A DNA stretch of 38,274 nucleotides from Desulfobacter sp. (GTDB lineage: Bacteria; Desulfobacterota; Desulfobacteria; Desulfobacterales; Desulfobacteraceae), in NCBI GenBank assembly GCA_028768545.1, contig CP054838.1, forward strand, positions 696,727-735,000, written 5' to 3'. A program made the position numbers and the translations under genes. The notes below the pieces were generated by a model. It had not been told where the DNA came from. It made no database searches and saw nothing but the letters and a program-made list of their open reading frames with translations. This document shows positions 18,378 to 27,584 of this stretch, piece by piece. Position 1 is the first letter of the stretch; every line of letters starts with the position of its first letter.

Positions 18378-19014
18378 CCGGGAAAATGGGAATGCGCCCG
18401 GTATTGTTTGAGTTGATCATATCCTGATTTTGACCCCGCAGGATCGTACTCTTTAAGATCCAGATCCAAATGTTTAAGCAAATCCCTGACCTTGTCAGGA
18501 TCTATTTGCCGGCCTGGGACAGACGGCCTTTCAGGCACAATGGGATTCGCATTTGCCTGTTTTAACGCCTTTTGGGTGCTAAAAAAGTGCTTTTCAACCT
18601 CAAGAACCCAGGTGGCCACATCTGTTTCAAGACCATTGTCAAGGGCCTTTTCAAGGGATTGAGCCGCCTTTAAAAGCTTTTGGATGCCCACATTTCCGGC
18701 AGCCCCTTTAAGGGAATGATTTTCTGCCCTTGCCTGGACCAGATCCTTTTTTTCCACACATGCCTTTAATCGACAAACCACAGGCTCAAGATCGATGAAA
18801 AACTGCGAAAGAATTACAAGGAACCGATCATGGGTGCACCCCAGACGCCTCATGCTTCCTTTAAGGTCAACCCCCGGAATGAGAAGGCTCTTAGAATCCG
18901 TATTCAGGTGAGGCAATACTTTTTCAGGCTCGGCCGGGCATTCCTGGCCGGGAATATACTTGTTAAGCACCTTGTATAATTTTAAGCGGTCAATGGGTTT
19001 TGAAATATAATCAT

Positions 19015-19852
19015 GGTTCTGTTGCAAAAAATTATTAATGTCTGATACAAGTCCGTTTTGGCACTAATTTGTTTGCAGAGAGATAGTATGAAAAATGAAA
19101 ACCCTTTCAAGTGGCGTCATTATGAAAAAGAAATCATCCTGTTGAATGTTCGCTGGTATCTGAGATATCAACTGAGTTACAGGAATCTGGAAGAGATGAT
19201 GCAAGAACGGGGCTTGTCTGTGGATCACAGTACCATTTACCGATGGGTTCAGCGCTATGCTCCTGAAATGGAAAAGCGAAGCAGGAAGTATCTGCGGCAA
19301 TCAAATGATTCTTACCGTATTGATGAAACATATATCAAGGTGCGGGGGAAAATGAAGTATCTTTACCGAGCGGTCGATTCCCGTGGAAATACCATCGATT
19401 TTCTTCTTCGCAGCAGACGTAATATGGAATCTGCCAAACGATTTTTTAAAAAGATGCTGCGAGCTTCCAATAGCTCCAGACCTCGGGTTCTGAGTGTTGA
19501 CGGAAATCCTGCATATCCTCCGGCAGTAAAGGCTTTGAAAGAAAAAAAGCTTCTGAATAAGGACTGTATCCTAAGACAGAATAAATATCTGAACAATATT
19601 ATTAAGCAAGACCACCGGTTTATCAAAAAGCTTGTCAGAGCTGGTATGGGGTTCAAGACATTTCATTCTGCCTGGCGGACGCTAAAAGGCTATGAAATTA
19701 TGAACATGATCAGAAAAGGACAAGTTAAAAATATCAGGAAGGGAGAAATTTTAAAGCAGAAAGAATTCGTCGAAAATCTGTTTTCTTATGCTGCGTAAAT
19801 TTTACGCCTGAACGATCTCTTTGTCCTGGAAATATTTTTTTGCAACAGAACC
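19015..19852 (+). mobile_element. IS6-family insertion sequence, complete
   Basis: This is the intact 838-bp reference copy for the fragments at 2516 and 13166. The ends GGTTCTGTTGCAAAAAA and TTTTTTTGCAACAGAACC are inverted repeats. The flanks (ATAATCAT and GAATCATG) are not a proper duplication, and different broken genes lie on the two sides, so an adjacent deletion or inter-copy recombination followed insertion. Confidence 0.95.
19088..19798 (+). CDS. IS6-family transposase
   Basis: This is a 236-residue transposase from ATG 19088. An N-terminal HTH (LSVDHSTIYRWVQRY) precedes the catalytic core: Asp in YRIDETYIKVRGK, Asp in VLSVDGNPAYPP and Glu in LKGYEIMNMIRKGQ. The YLNNIIKQDHRFIKK motif is diagnostic of IS6/IS26-type enzymes. 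It is intact and potentially active. Confidence 0.96.
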   Translation: MKNENPFKWRHYEKEIILLNVRWYLRYQLSYRNLEEMMQERGLSVDHSTIYRWVQRYAPEMEKRSRKYLRQSNDSYRIDETYIKVRGKMKYLYRAVDSRGNTIDFLLRSRRNMESAKRFFKKMLRASNSSRPRVLSVDGNPAYPPAVKALKEKKLLNKDCILRQNKYLNNIIKQDHRFIKKLVRAGMGFKTFHSAWRTLKGYEIMNMIRKGQVKNIRKGEILKQKEFVENLFSYAA

Positions 19853-20056
19853 GAATCATGTCCTGCCCGGGCCATGGATGCTGAAACCGGTATTGCTGAT
19901 CCGGAAAAGTGTATTGCCTGTCTGGCCTGTGTCGCAATCTGTCCCGAGCAGGCATTGTCTATCAACGATACAACGGACTCGTGGCAGTTTAAGCTTGATC
20001 TGGATGAAACAACCGAAAAAGAACTCAACCGCCAACAGGGGAAGATTTATTTGTAA
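19853..20056 (+). pseudogene. 4Fe-4S ferredoxin-type protein, N-terminally truncated
   Basis: The frame is open from the IS6 end: ESCPARAMDAETG, then CIACLACVAICPEQAL, then a charged C-terminal tail ending at 20056. The second part is a complete CxxCxxCxxxCP cluster motif. The first Cys-Pro (SCP) looks like the end of another cluster motif, so the parent was probably a two-cluster ferredoxin or a ferredoxin domain of a larger protein. A 61-residue product could start at ATG 19874, but one cluster is lost. Confidence 0.75.
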
Positions 20057-20286
20057 CCTTTTTTTGCCCAGGTATATTTTAAACGTAGAACGTCAACGAA
20101 TTATTGAAATTGTGCACCCTTTGTATACTCAAGAAATTTATTAAAATACTTTTATGAGCCCCTTGCAGAGAAAAGAGTTCTGAAAGAGGTTTTATCATTG
20201 TTTTTTGCATTTGGCAGGGCATAAAATTTTATGGTTTTATTTTTTAAAGAAAGTTTTTGGGATTGGGATGTGAAGTATCCATCGGA

Positions 20287-20332
20287 CAGGGGATGAACCT
20301 TGATTCAACTTAAGGTTAGTGTTCATTCCCTG
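20287..20332 (+). terminator. Stem-loop followed by T-run
   Basis: CAGGG, ATGAAC, CTT on the left pair with AAGG, GTTCAT, CCCTG on the right with small bulges, and TGTTTTT follows on the plus strand. It would end plus-strand transcripts from the ferredoxin fragment. It also overlaps the stop codon of the minus-strand subtilase. The 266 bases between 20057 and 20322 otherwise show only AT-rich DNA. Confidence 0.55.
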
Positions 20333-22076
20333 TTTTTGGCAATGGGCAGTTGAAACCGATACTCCGGCTGATTTGTGATGGGAGAGGCATCCCATTGGGC
20401 CCGGGTTCTGACATGAAACACCGGGATAATATTTTTTCCAAAATACTCTTTTTTAAATTGGGCAAAGGGCATTTTAATCTCAACCTTTTGATTTTCAATC
20501 TCCCTTGTCAAACTTTTATAAACGGCAAAAAAGACAAGGTTTTTTTGGGGGGTATTCTTTTGCTTGAGCAGGGTTATTTTTTTTGTTTTGCCTGACACAC
20601 CTTCGGTTTTCAGGGTCACTGCGGGATAATAGGTTAGCCCCTGCATGCATTTTCTGGAAAACTGGAATTTAAGGGTTATCCCGTCTTTGGTGAGCCTGTG
20701 GGAAAGGTGGGTGATGCGGTCTGAATTCCTGCAGGGATTATTTTTGATCTTTTCAAGGTCCGGAATTCCCCAGCGCGAGGCTTCTGCCCTGGACAGCCCC
20801 TTTTTTAAAGGGGTGTGGCTTGTTGATGCCTGGATCATATTTTTAATATTATAGTCCAGGCAGGTGCCGTAAAGGGCCGCTAAAAACGGGGTGGAATACG
20901 AGGTGCCATGATTATTTTTTTTTCTGCCAATTTCAGCTGGCCAGGCCCCAGAATATGGGGAATCACATCACCGTCCACGGTCTGTCCGTGGCTTGAAAAG
21001 TAAGACGGGGCGGGCTGGTTTTTGTCCCGGCCGTAGGATCCCACAGAGATTAAAAACGGGGATTCAAATTTGGACAGGGCTGCGGTTCGTTCAAACCCGT
21101 TAAAAAAGCCTTTTTCCAGGTTGGTCTGGTTTACATAGAGGCTGAATTTAAGATTTTCCGGGTTCACAACTTTTTGGGCAATGAGTTTAATGTCGGCCAG
21201 CTGCTTTTCCCTGGGCAGATAGGTCAGCCGGATTCTCGGGATTTTACTGTCCAGGGAATCTGCCTGGGTAATGAGTCTTCCGGTTTTGTCCACGAGCTGG
21301 ACAATGAGGTCTGATTTTTTTTTGGGAAATTCGTTCCAGAACAATTCCAGGGTCAGTTCATGCTGCTCAAACAGGATGATCCGGTTGCGGTCTGCTCTGG
21401 TTTTTGCCCTGGGTAAAAATTCAAGCACCTTGTCCCTGTTCAGGTCCTGGTAAGGGAAAAAATGCACCTTGGACCGGTCATTTCCCACGGCCTGGAACAG
21501 GGTGATTTCATAGTGGTTGAGCATCTTTATAAGCTTATGCTTGTTGGTTTTAAAATCGGTTTCAGGCTGGCCGAAATAGACACTTGATCCCTGGCTGAAA
21601 CTGCCCATAAAGACCTTGTTTTTGACCATGGTGTTAAGGGCGAGGGCCAGGTCCTTGTCGGTATGGCCCTTGTCAAGAAGATAAAGATGGGCATGGGGCA
21701 GGATCTTTCTGGCCACACGATAGGCATAATACCCGTGGTTTCCGGGAATTTTTTTGCCGCTCCGGGTCACTGAGATATAATGGGTATATTTTTTTTCTTC
21801 AGGATGGGTGTCCAGCCATGGGTCAAGGCCTTCAAAGCCCGTATCAATAATGGCAAATTTTATTTTTATGCCTTTTGTATTTAAATCATCTTGGGTCCGC
21901 TGGAGAGAAAACCCCAGGCTTGTTTTGGCCTGGTCAATGGTCATGGCCAGGGGCCGCCGCTTGATGGGGGCGGCCGGCTTCAGGGGGGTCCAGGCCAATG
22001 CCGGCAGGGCAGACATAGCACTTATAATCCAGGGGATTATCAAACATAAGAGGTGTGTTTTTTTCCGGAAGTTCAT
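20323..22076 (-). pseudogene. Subtilase (S8 serine peptidase), exported, frame broken at a run of nine A's
   Basis: ATG at 22076 begins a signal peptide (hydrophobic core LLCLIIPWIISAM; cleavage near ALA). The catalytic Asp is in FAIIDTGFEG and the His in GNHGYYAYRVA. The Ser motif GTSYSTPFLAA lies only in the -1 frame, reached at A9 (plus-strand T's at 20915-20923). In the upstream frame the protein stops at 20880 without its Ser. Joined by a -1 slip or a tenth A, the product is 584 residues with a C-terminal domain ending at 20323. It may be a true mutant, a slippage-expressed gene or a miscounted homopolymer. It follows the sigma-54 activator by 27 bases. Confidence 0.82.
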
Positions 22077-22103
22077 TTATGACAAGGCCTCGCTGATCAA
22101 GGC

Positions 22104-24765
22104 TTATCTCCGGACCGGGCTGCGTTCAATGGAAATCCCCAGTTTTTTGATCCTGAAACGCAGGGTGGAGGGGTGGAGGCCTAAAATTTTTGCAGCCCCG
22201 TCCTTTCCGTTAATTTTACCCCGGGTCTGTTTGAGTACGGCCAGGATATGGGCCCGTTCTACATCTGCCATGGAGCCAAGGGCTTTATCGGATGTCGGGG
22301 CCTCGCCGTTAAGCTCTGCCTTGAGATCCTTGTTCGTGGCCGTGATCAGCCTGAAGTTGGACTGGATGGTCTTTTGGGAGCCCACCCGCTCGAATTCATG
22401 GTTTTGAAGGACCCTGAGCATCCTGACCTGGATATAGGGGGAGATATCCCCGATCTCATCCAAAAACAGGGTGCCCTTGTCTGCCAGCTCAAACCGGCCG
22501 ATCCGCTGTTTGGTGGCCCCGGTAAAGGCGCCTTTTTCATGGCCGAACAATTCGCTTGCGATCAGGCTTTCAGGGAGAGCGGCGCAGTTGACCCGGATAA
22601 AGGGCCCGTCGCTGCGCAGGCTGTTCTGGTGAAGGGCCCTTGCCACAAGTTCCTTGCCCACCCCGGTTTTCCCTGTGATCAGCACGGTGGTGTCGGTTTT
22701 TGCCACGGATTCAATGAGTGAAAATACCTGTTGGATGGCAGGGCTTTTGCCCACGATTTCCCCCATGGCCAGGTTTTCTTTGAACTGCTCCTCGTAATAT
22801 CTTTTTTCCTCCCTTTCTTTCTGGTAAAGGGATTCAAGGGTCTGGTACACCCTGGCATTGTCAATGGCAATGGCGGCCTGGGCTGCAAAATAGTTTAACA
22901 CCTCAAGGTCGGTTTTCTTGAACACGCTTTTAAAGAGCCGGTTATCATGATAGAGCACGCCGATAAGGCGGTTATTCATCCGCATGGGCACACAGATCAA
23001 AGATTGGATCCGTTCCCTTTTTGATCCCCGGACCTTCGGGTTTACCTGGGGATCGAAAATGCCGCCCTCCTCTGAAAGCGCTGTTTTTTCAACAATCTTC
23101 ATGGATGCGGCAAACCCTTTGGACATGATCTGGTCCTGGGTCAGGTTTTTGGCGGCCTCGAGAATAAGTTCTCCTGAGTTTTCCTGGGCCAGAAAAATAG
23201 CACCCCGCTCTGCTGCCGTGATCCTGTTGACCGCAGATATGATTTTGTTGAGTAGATCATGGGAATCTCTCATGTTGGCGATTTCCCGGCCCAGGTTTAA
23301 AATTTCCCTGAGCAGAAAGTCCTGGTCAGAGGATTCTTTGACCAGAAAGGAAAAATCATCCGGAATGAGCTGCTTGTCTATGGCAAACAAGGATTTAACC
23401 AGGGGGGCAGCTGTTTCAATGGCCTGTTTTTCTCTGTTTTTGCGCTGCAGGAACCTGGCCATGGAAATTCCGGCCCGTGCCAGGCAGATCTGGTGGCCCG
23501 AGTGCCGGATCTGGTCCATGGCCTTTTGAAATGTCCGGATCACCTTTGATTCCGGTTTGTTTTGGGCCTCCATGGTCAGGGCGCGGTAGTAAAATCCCAT
23601 GCCCTGCATGAAGATATTATGGCTTTTTTGGTTTTTTTCCAGGATCTTGTCCAGGCAGATCCCGTCTACCCAGGGATAAGAGGCCATAGACCCTGGGTCT
23701 GGAGCTTTGGCTGGCCCGGGCCTCTTCCAGGGTCTGCTCATAGTAGACAATGGCATCCTCAAACCGGTTGAGGTTTCCCAGCAAAGAGCCCATGGTCAAA
23801 GAGGCATAGGAGGCCGTGCCCAGGTCCCCAAGGGTGGTGGTGTGCTGGTGGACCGCATCAATCATGCCGATGCCCTGGCTGATGTTGCCGCTCAGGCCCG
23901 AGGCATGGCCTGCAATGAGCTTGGCAAAACAGTCAAACCGGGTTTCAGGCGGGGTCTCAATGGCAGGGATATAGGCTTCATAGCCTGCAAATGCACGGGT
24001 GAAGAGCCCTTGCCAATAGAGCAGAAACATGTCAAATAATTTTAAGGACCGGATCAGGGCAGGATCTTCAGAGTTTTTGATCATCTGTCTGCCCTTTTCA
24101 ATCTGGGTTTGGGCGGTATCGTATTTTCCGAAAAATAACTCCTGGTAGGCCAGGTTCAGGCGGAGCAGGGGAAGAACGGTTTTATCGTCCAGGGTTTTGG
24201 CCTTTGAAAGGGCTTGTTTTAATGTGGTTTTGGCCCGCTGGTAGCTCTGGGAGGCCGTCCATATCTTGGCGTATTTCAAGGTGATATGGATGAACAGCTC
24301 ATCTGCCTGTTTTCCTTTGAGCAGGGATACGTCCTCCAACGCCTTGTCATAAAAAATTTGGGCTCTGTCAAACCGCCAGGCTTTTCTCTGATTGTCCCCC
24401 TCTTCCACGAGCAGGCCGCACCCCTGGATCTGGTTTTTGATCTTGAGCAGGTGGGTGGTGAGCCTGGAGTTTTTTTCAGGCATATCCGGCAGTTCTTTGG
24501 ACAGGATTTCCAGGGCCCTGGCATGGAGAATTCCTGATTGAGAGCCGGAGAGACCGGAAAGGAACTGGGATTGTTTTTCAGGGTCATTGAATTTGAAAAT
24601 GCCGGTATTGCTGTTTTTAATCCAATGGTTTTCACAGCCGAACTCAAGGGCAGACAACACCTTGAGAGCTTTTTCCCCGGTCAGTTCAATGACCCAGTCA
24701 ATGGAAAACTCATCTTCAAAAACTGAGGATTGGGCCAGGATCTCAAGTGCTCTGTCTTTTCCCAT
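22104..24765 (-). pseudogene. TPR-GAF-sigma-54 activator (Fis-type HTH), with frameshift and internal deletion
   Basis: ATG at 24765 follows AAAGGATAA. The N-terminus resembles the winged-helix tail of STAND ATPases (FSIDWVIELTGEKALKVLSAL), then about 300 residues of TPR-like repeats. The frame shifts near 23670. The second frame has a GAF domain ([20 protein letters not shown] to [10 protein letters not shown]) and an AAA+ sigma-54 domain with Walker [29 protein letters not shown] and Walker [10 protein letters not shown]. Directly after ATNKDLKAE comes the linker to the Fis HTH ([21 protein letters not shown]), so about 100 residues, including the arginine finger and sensor II, are missing. 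It cannot hydrolyse ATP normally. The related large regulators often carry an N-terminal kinase; none is present here. Confidence 0.85.
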
Positions 24766-24825
24766 TGTTTATCCTTTCCAAGACACCCTGGCCACAGGAA
24801 ATGGTCCGCCTCTTTGCCGGGTGCC

Positions 24826-25935
24826 TTAATATCCTTCGAGTTTGGCGATAATATCCTTCATGACTTCATCTGCCCCGCCGCCCACGGAGATGAGTTTTGA
24901 ATCCCTGAAAAACCGGGATATGGGCATCTCGTTCATAAAACCGGATCCCCCGAAATACTGGAGGCAGCCGTCTGCCACCTTCTGCACCACCTGGGCCGCT
25001 AAAAGCTTGCCCATGGAGACCTCTTTTGAGGCGTCCATTCCTGCGGTCTTCAGCCGGACAATATGGTAGGTCAGCTGCTTGAGGGCGAGGATTTCAGCCT
25101 TCCACTGGGCCAGGTTGTGGCGGATGACCTGCTGTTTGATCAGGGGTTTGCCGAATACCTTCCGGGAGCGCAGATAGTCCACGGTTTCCTTGAGGATCAT
25201 CTCAGAGGTGCCGTATGCCAGGGGCAGGGCGGAAAACCGTTCATGCTGGAACTGCATCATCTGCTGGATAAAGCCTTCACCTTCGGTGCCGATGAGGTTT
25301 TGGGCCGGGATTTTCATATTGTCGAAAAACAGCTCAGCCGTATCAGAGCTGCGCATGCCCATCTTGTCCAGCTTTTTGCTTACGGAAAAGCCGTCTAAAT
25401 CTGTTGGAACCACAAAGAGGCTGAAGCTGTGGTACCCGGGCTCATCGCTTGTCCGGGCCAGCAGGGTTAAAAAATCGGCCTGGGTGCCGTTGGTGATATA
25501 GGTCTTGGACCCGTTGAGGATATAGTGATCCCCCTGTTTTTGGGCAAAGGTTTTCAAGGCTGCCACATCAGAACCGGCATCCGGCTCTGTAACGGCAATG
25601 GCAGAGACCATCTCTCCTTTAAGGGCGGGTGTTAGATAGGTCTTTTTAAGGTATTCGCTGCCAAAGTCATAAATGGCCGGGGTGGCCCTGATTTTGGCGA
25701 TCTCTTCGAGAAAAACAAGTTCATACCAATAGTCCAGCCCTTCTCCCCCGTATTGGGTATCATACCGGATGCCCAAAAAGCCCAGTTCCCCCATTTTTTT
25801 GAAAACATCATGAAGCGGGGTTTTGCCCTCTTCTTCCCATTGGTCAATGTTGGGGTTGATCTCTTGTTTGATAAAATCCGCCACTGCTTTTCTGACCAGC
25901 TCATGGTCTTTGGTGAAATAGAGGTCTTTTGCCAT
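24826..25935 (-). CDS. Acyl-CoA dehydrogenase
   Basis: The 369-residue FAD enzyme oxidises acyl-CoA to enoyl-CoA, passing electrons to ETF. ATG at 25935 follows AAGGAC. Signatures are AIAVTEPDAGSDVAAL, YILNGSKTYITNG and KVFGKPLIKQQ. The usual C-terminal catalytic Glu (YEGT) is replaced by SVGGGADEV, while Glu in FQHERFSAL lies where long-chain and isovaleryl-type enzymes keep theirs. The run from EEIAKIR straight to ATPAIYDFG is shorter than in relatives by about 15 residues, suggesting a small in-frame deletion that may impair folding. It is the last gene of the lipid-type cluster, 238 bases after the SCP2 gene; nothing else is seen in that gap. Confidence 0.88.
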   Translation of the reverse strand: MAKDLYFTKDHELVRKAVADFIKQEINPNIDQWEEEGKTPLHDVFKKMGELGFLGIRYDTQYGGEGLDYWYELVFLEEIAKIRATPAIYDFGSEYLKKTYLTPALKGEMVSAIAVTEPDAGSDVAALKTFAQKQGDHYILNGSKTYITNGTQADFLTLLARTSDEPGYHSFSLFVVPTDLDGFSVSKKLDKMGMRSSDTAELFFDNMKIPAQNLIGTEGEGFIQQMMQFQHERFSALPLAYGTSEMILKETVDYLRSRKVFGKPLIKQQVIRHNLAQWKAEILALKQLTYHIVRLKTAGMDASKEVSMGKLLAAQVVQKVADGCLQYFGGSGFMNEMPISRFFRDSKLISVGGGADEVMKDIIAKLEGY

Positions 25936-26173
25936 TTTAGGTGTCCTTTTTAAAGGTTAGATCCATTAAGGGCCTGAATGTCCGGCACCCTTGTTTTTTT
26001 CTACCCTTGAATGAGCAATTTCCATTCCACATTTTTAGAAAACCCTGGACGATGATGTTTTTGTTCCTGGATTGGCGCCAGATCATTGTCCCGGCCCGGG
26101 TATTCCCCTGGCGCTCCGGTTGCCCCAGACAAGTCCGGTCTCAATATATTGATAAAAAACCATATGCTCTCGT

Positions 26174-26593
26174 TTATATCTCCAGCTTGTCCTGGAATCC
26201 AAGCTCTGTCAAGGCGGATTCATAAAGTTTGGCCACTTTTCTGGATTTGGGGGCCAGTCTTAACAAGCCCATGGCCGAGCCTTTGATTTTAATTCTTCCC
26301 CGGGTAATGGCCATGGCTGCATTGATTTTATTGGCCCAGGAAAGATGGCCCTGGTCTGCGGAGAGAATCAGGGTCAGATTGGGTTTGTCACCGGGTCTGC
26401 CCGGGCCATAGGAAAACTGGTTGTTCCGGCAGTCCGACCAGAATGAGCACTCCTCCCCGTTTTGGGTGTAATCGTACCAGATCAGCTGGTTGATTTTTTT
26501 GATGCCGGTCAATAGTTTTTCATCCTGTTCAATTTTTTCCATGAGTTTTAAAAAGGCCGTGATGGCCTGGGCGGGTGAGTCCCAATATTTCAT
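26174..26593 (-). CDS. SCP2 sterol-binding-domain protein
   Basis: The 139-residue protein starts at ATG 26593, after AAGGAG. It shows the C-terminal SCP2 pattern: LTLILSADQGHLSWANKIN followed by AMAITRGRIKIKGSAMGLLRLAP. The fold binds lipids or acyl-CoA in a hydrophobic tunnel. Its start overlaps the restored stop of the alcohol dehydrogenase gene as ATGA, so the two are translationally coupled. With the neighbouring GMC oxidoreductase, alcohol dehydrogenase and acyl-CoA dehydrogenase it suggests handling of a hydrophobic alcohol or acyl substrate. Confidence 0.82.
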   Translation of the reverse strand: MKYWDSPAQAITAFLKLMEKIEQDEKLLTGIKKINQLIWYDYTQNGEECSFWSDCRNNQFSYGPGRPGDKPNLTLILSADQGHLSWANKINAAMAITRGRIKIKGSAMGLLRLAPKSRKVAKLYESALTELGFQDKLEI

Positions 26594-27584
26594 GATTGAC
26601 TCCTTGCGTTTAGGAAAATTTGGAGGATATCCTCTTCATCCATTTCCCTGGGGTTGTAGGACAACTGGGAATCACAGGCGGCTTTTTCAACCAAAGATTC
26701 CAAAAGCTCTTTTTGGTCCGGGACATGATAGGTCTCAAGTGTGGGGGTGAGATGAATTTTTTTTTCAGCTGGATCACCGCCTCAACCGAAGCCTGGCCAG
26801 CCTCCTGAAGGGTTAGATTTTGGGTGTTTACGCCCAGGGCCTTGGCAATTATGGCATAGCGTTCTGGGGCGGCCTCAAGGTTAAAGGCCATGACCCAGGG
26901 CAACAGGATGGCATTGGCAATGCCGTGGGGGATTTTGTACTCTCCGCCCAGGGCATGGGTCAGGGCATCCATGCCTGTGGCGGCGGTCATCTCTTGGGGC
27001 AGCCCCAGGATGAGTTCAGGATCCAGCATGGCAATATCGGCATTAAAGGGATGGGCCACCCCTATTTTTTTCCCGGCATCAGAATCCAGGACCACCAGTC
27101 CGTTGGTCACCTCGCTGCCGGTGCCCGCGGTGGTGGGAAAGACAACTTGGGGAGGCAAAGAGGCTGGATTCTCGTAAAGGGCGGCCTGTTCTGCCAAAGG
27201 ACGAAAATCTTTTATGCCTTCTCCGATCATGATGTTAATGGCCTGGGCCGTGTCCATGACAGAGCCCCCGCCCACCACCACCATGGCGTCTGCCCGGCAT
27301 GTTTTGTAAAAGGGCGCCCCTTTGTTGATGATGTCGATTCTTGCATCCTGAAGAATCTCATCAAAGATGCCCGCCGGTTCAAACCCGTCTGCCCGGGCCG
27401 CATCAATCACCATTTGGGTGACACCGGCTTCCCGCACGCCGCGGTCCGTGATAAACAAGGGCCTTTGGGCCCCAAGAGTTTGTAATTCAAATCCCAGTTC
27501 CTCTCTGACCCCTGGGGCGTAGAGGATTTTTGGGCGGTTGCTCCACATGAAAAAAGGGTTAAATTCAGGGTTTAGATCGTTCAT
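26590..27584 (-). pseudogene. Iron-containing alcohol dehydrogenase, internal deletion and A9 frameshift
   Basis: ATG at 27584 follows AAGGAC and overlaps the GMC stop (ATGA). The N-terminal NAD-binding part is sound (VVVGGGSVMDTAQAI, FPTTAGTGSEVTNG). GMDALTHA then joins directly to LGGEYKIPHGIANAILL: about 65 residues normally lie between, with one of the three metal-binding His. Further on, at A9 (plus T's 26757-26765), the frame departs from IHLTPTLETYHVPDQKELL and NPREMDEEDIL, which sit in the -1 frame. In that frame the gene ends at 26590, coupled to the SCP2 start. The apparent 324-residue ORF (stop at 26610) has a nonsense C-terminus. The parent family interconverts alcohols and aldehydes with NAD. 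Confidence 0.85.

Larger units (their letters stand above)
16877..18399 (+). mobile_element. ISKra4-family-like insertion sequence, complete with target duplication
   Basis: Perfect 22-bp inverted repeats start with GGGCGCATTCCC (16877-16898 and 18378-18399). The flanks are an 8-bp direct repeat GGTATTGT (16869-16876 and 18400-18407), so this is a direct, unrearranged insertion. The element is 1523 bp and carries one transposase in two overlapping frames. Confidence 0.93.
16747..19014 (-). pseudogene. REC-HPt fragment of a hybrid sensor kinase, interrupted by ISKra4-like element
   Basis: The frame starts abruptly at the IS6 boundary (19014) with NHDYISKPIDRLKLYKVL, the end of a receiver domain. 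An HPt domain follows, with the phospho-accepting His in ENHSLKGAAGNVG. The ISKra4-like element splits the gene at codons for QLKQY. Removing it and one copy of the 8-bp repeat restores the frame: DPFVLDADASAAF, then IGMYRFDDARKVV, stop at 16747. Kinase and sensor domains upstream are missing, removed with the IS6 boundary. Its 3' end overlaps the convergent EAL pseudogene by 17 bases. Confidence 0.88.

Noticed and set aside
2516..19852. Composite transposon bounded by IS6 copies carrying the dikinase and GAPDH block
   Set aside because: No matching target repeats at the outer tips, and the cargo looks like ordinary chromosomal genes; same-orientation IS6 copies arise equally by independent events.
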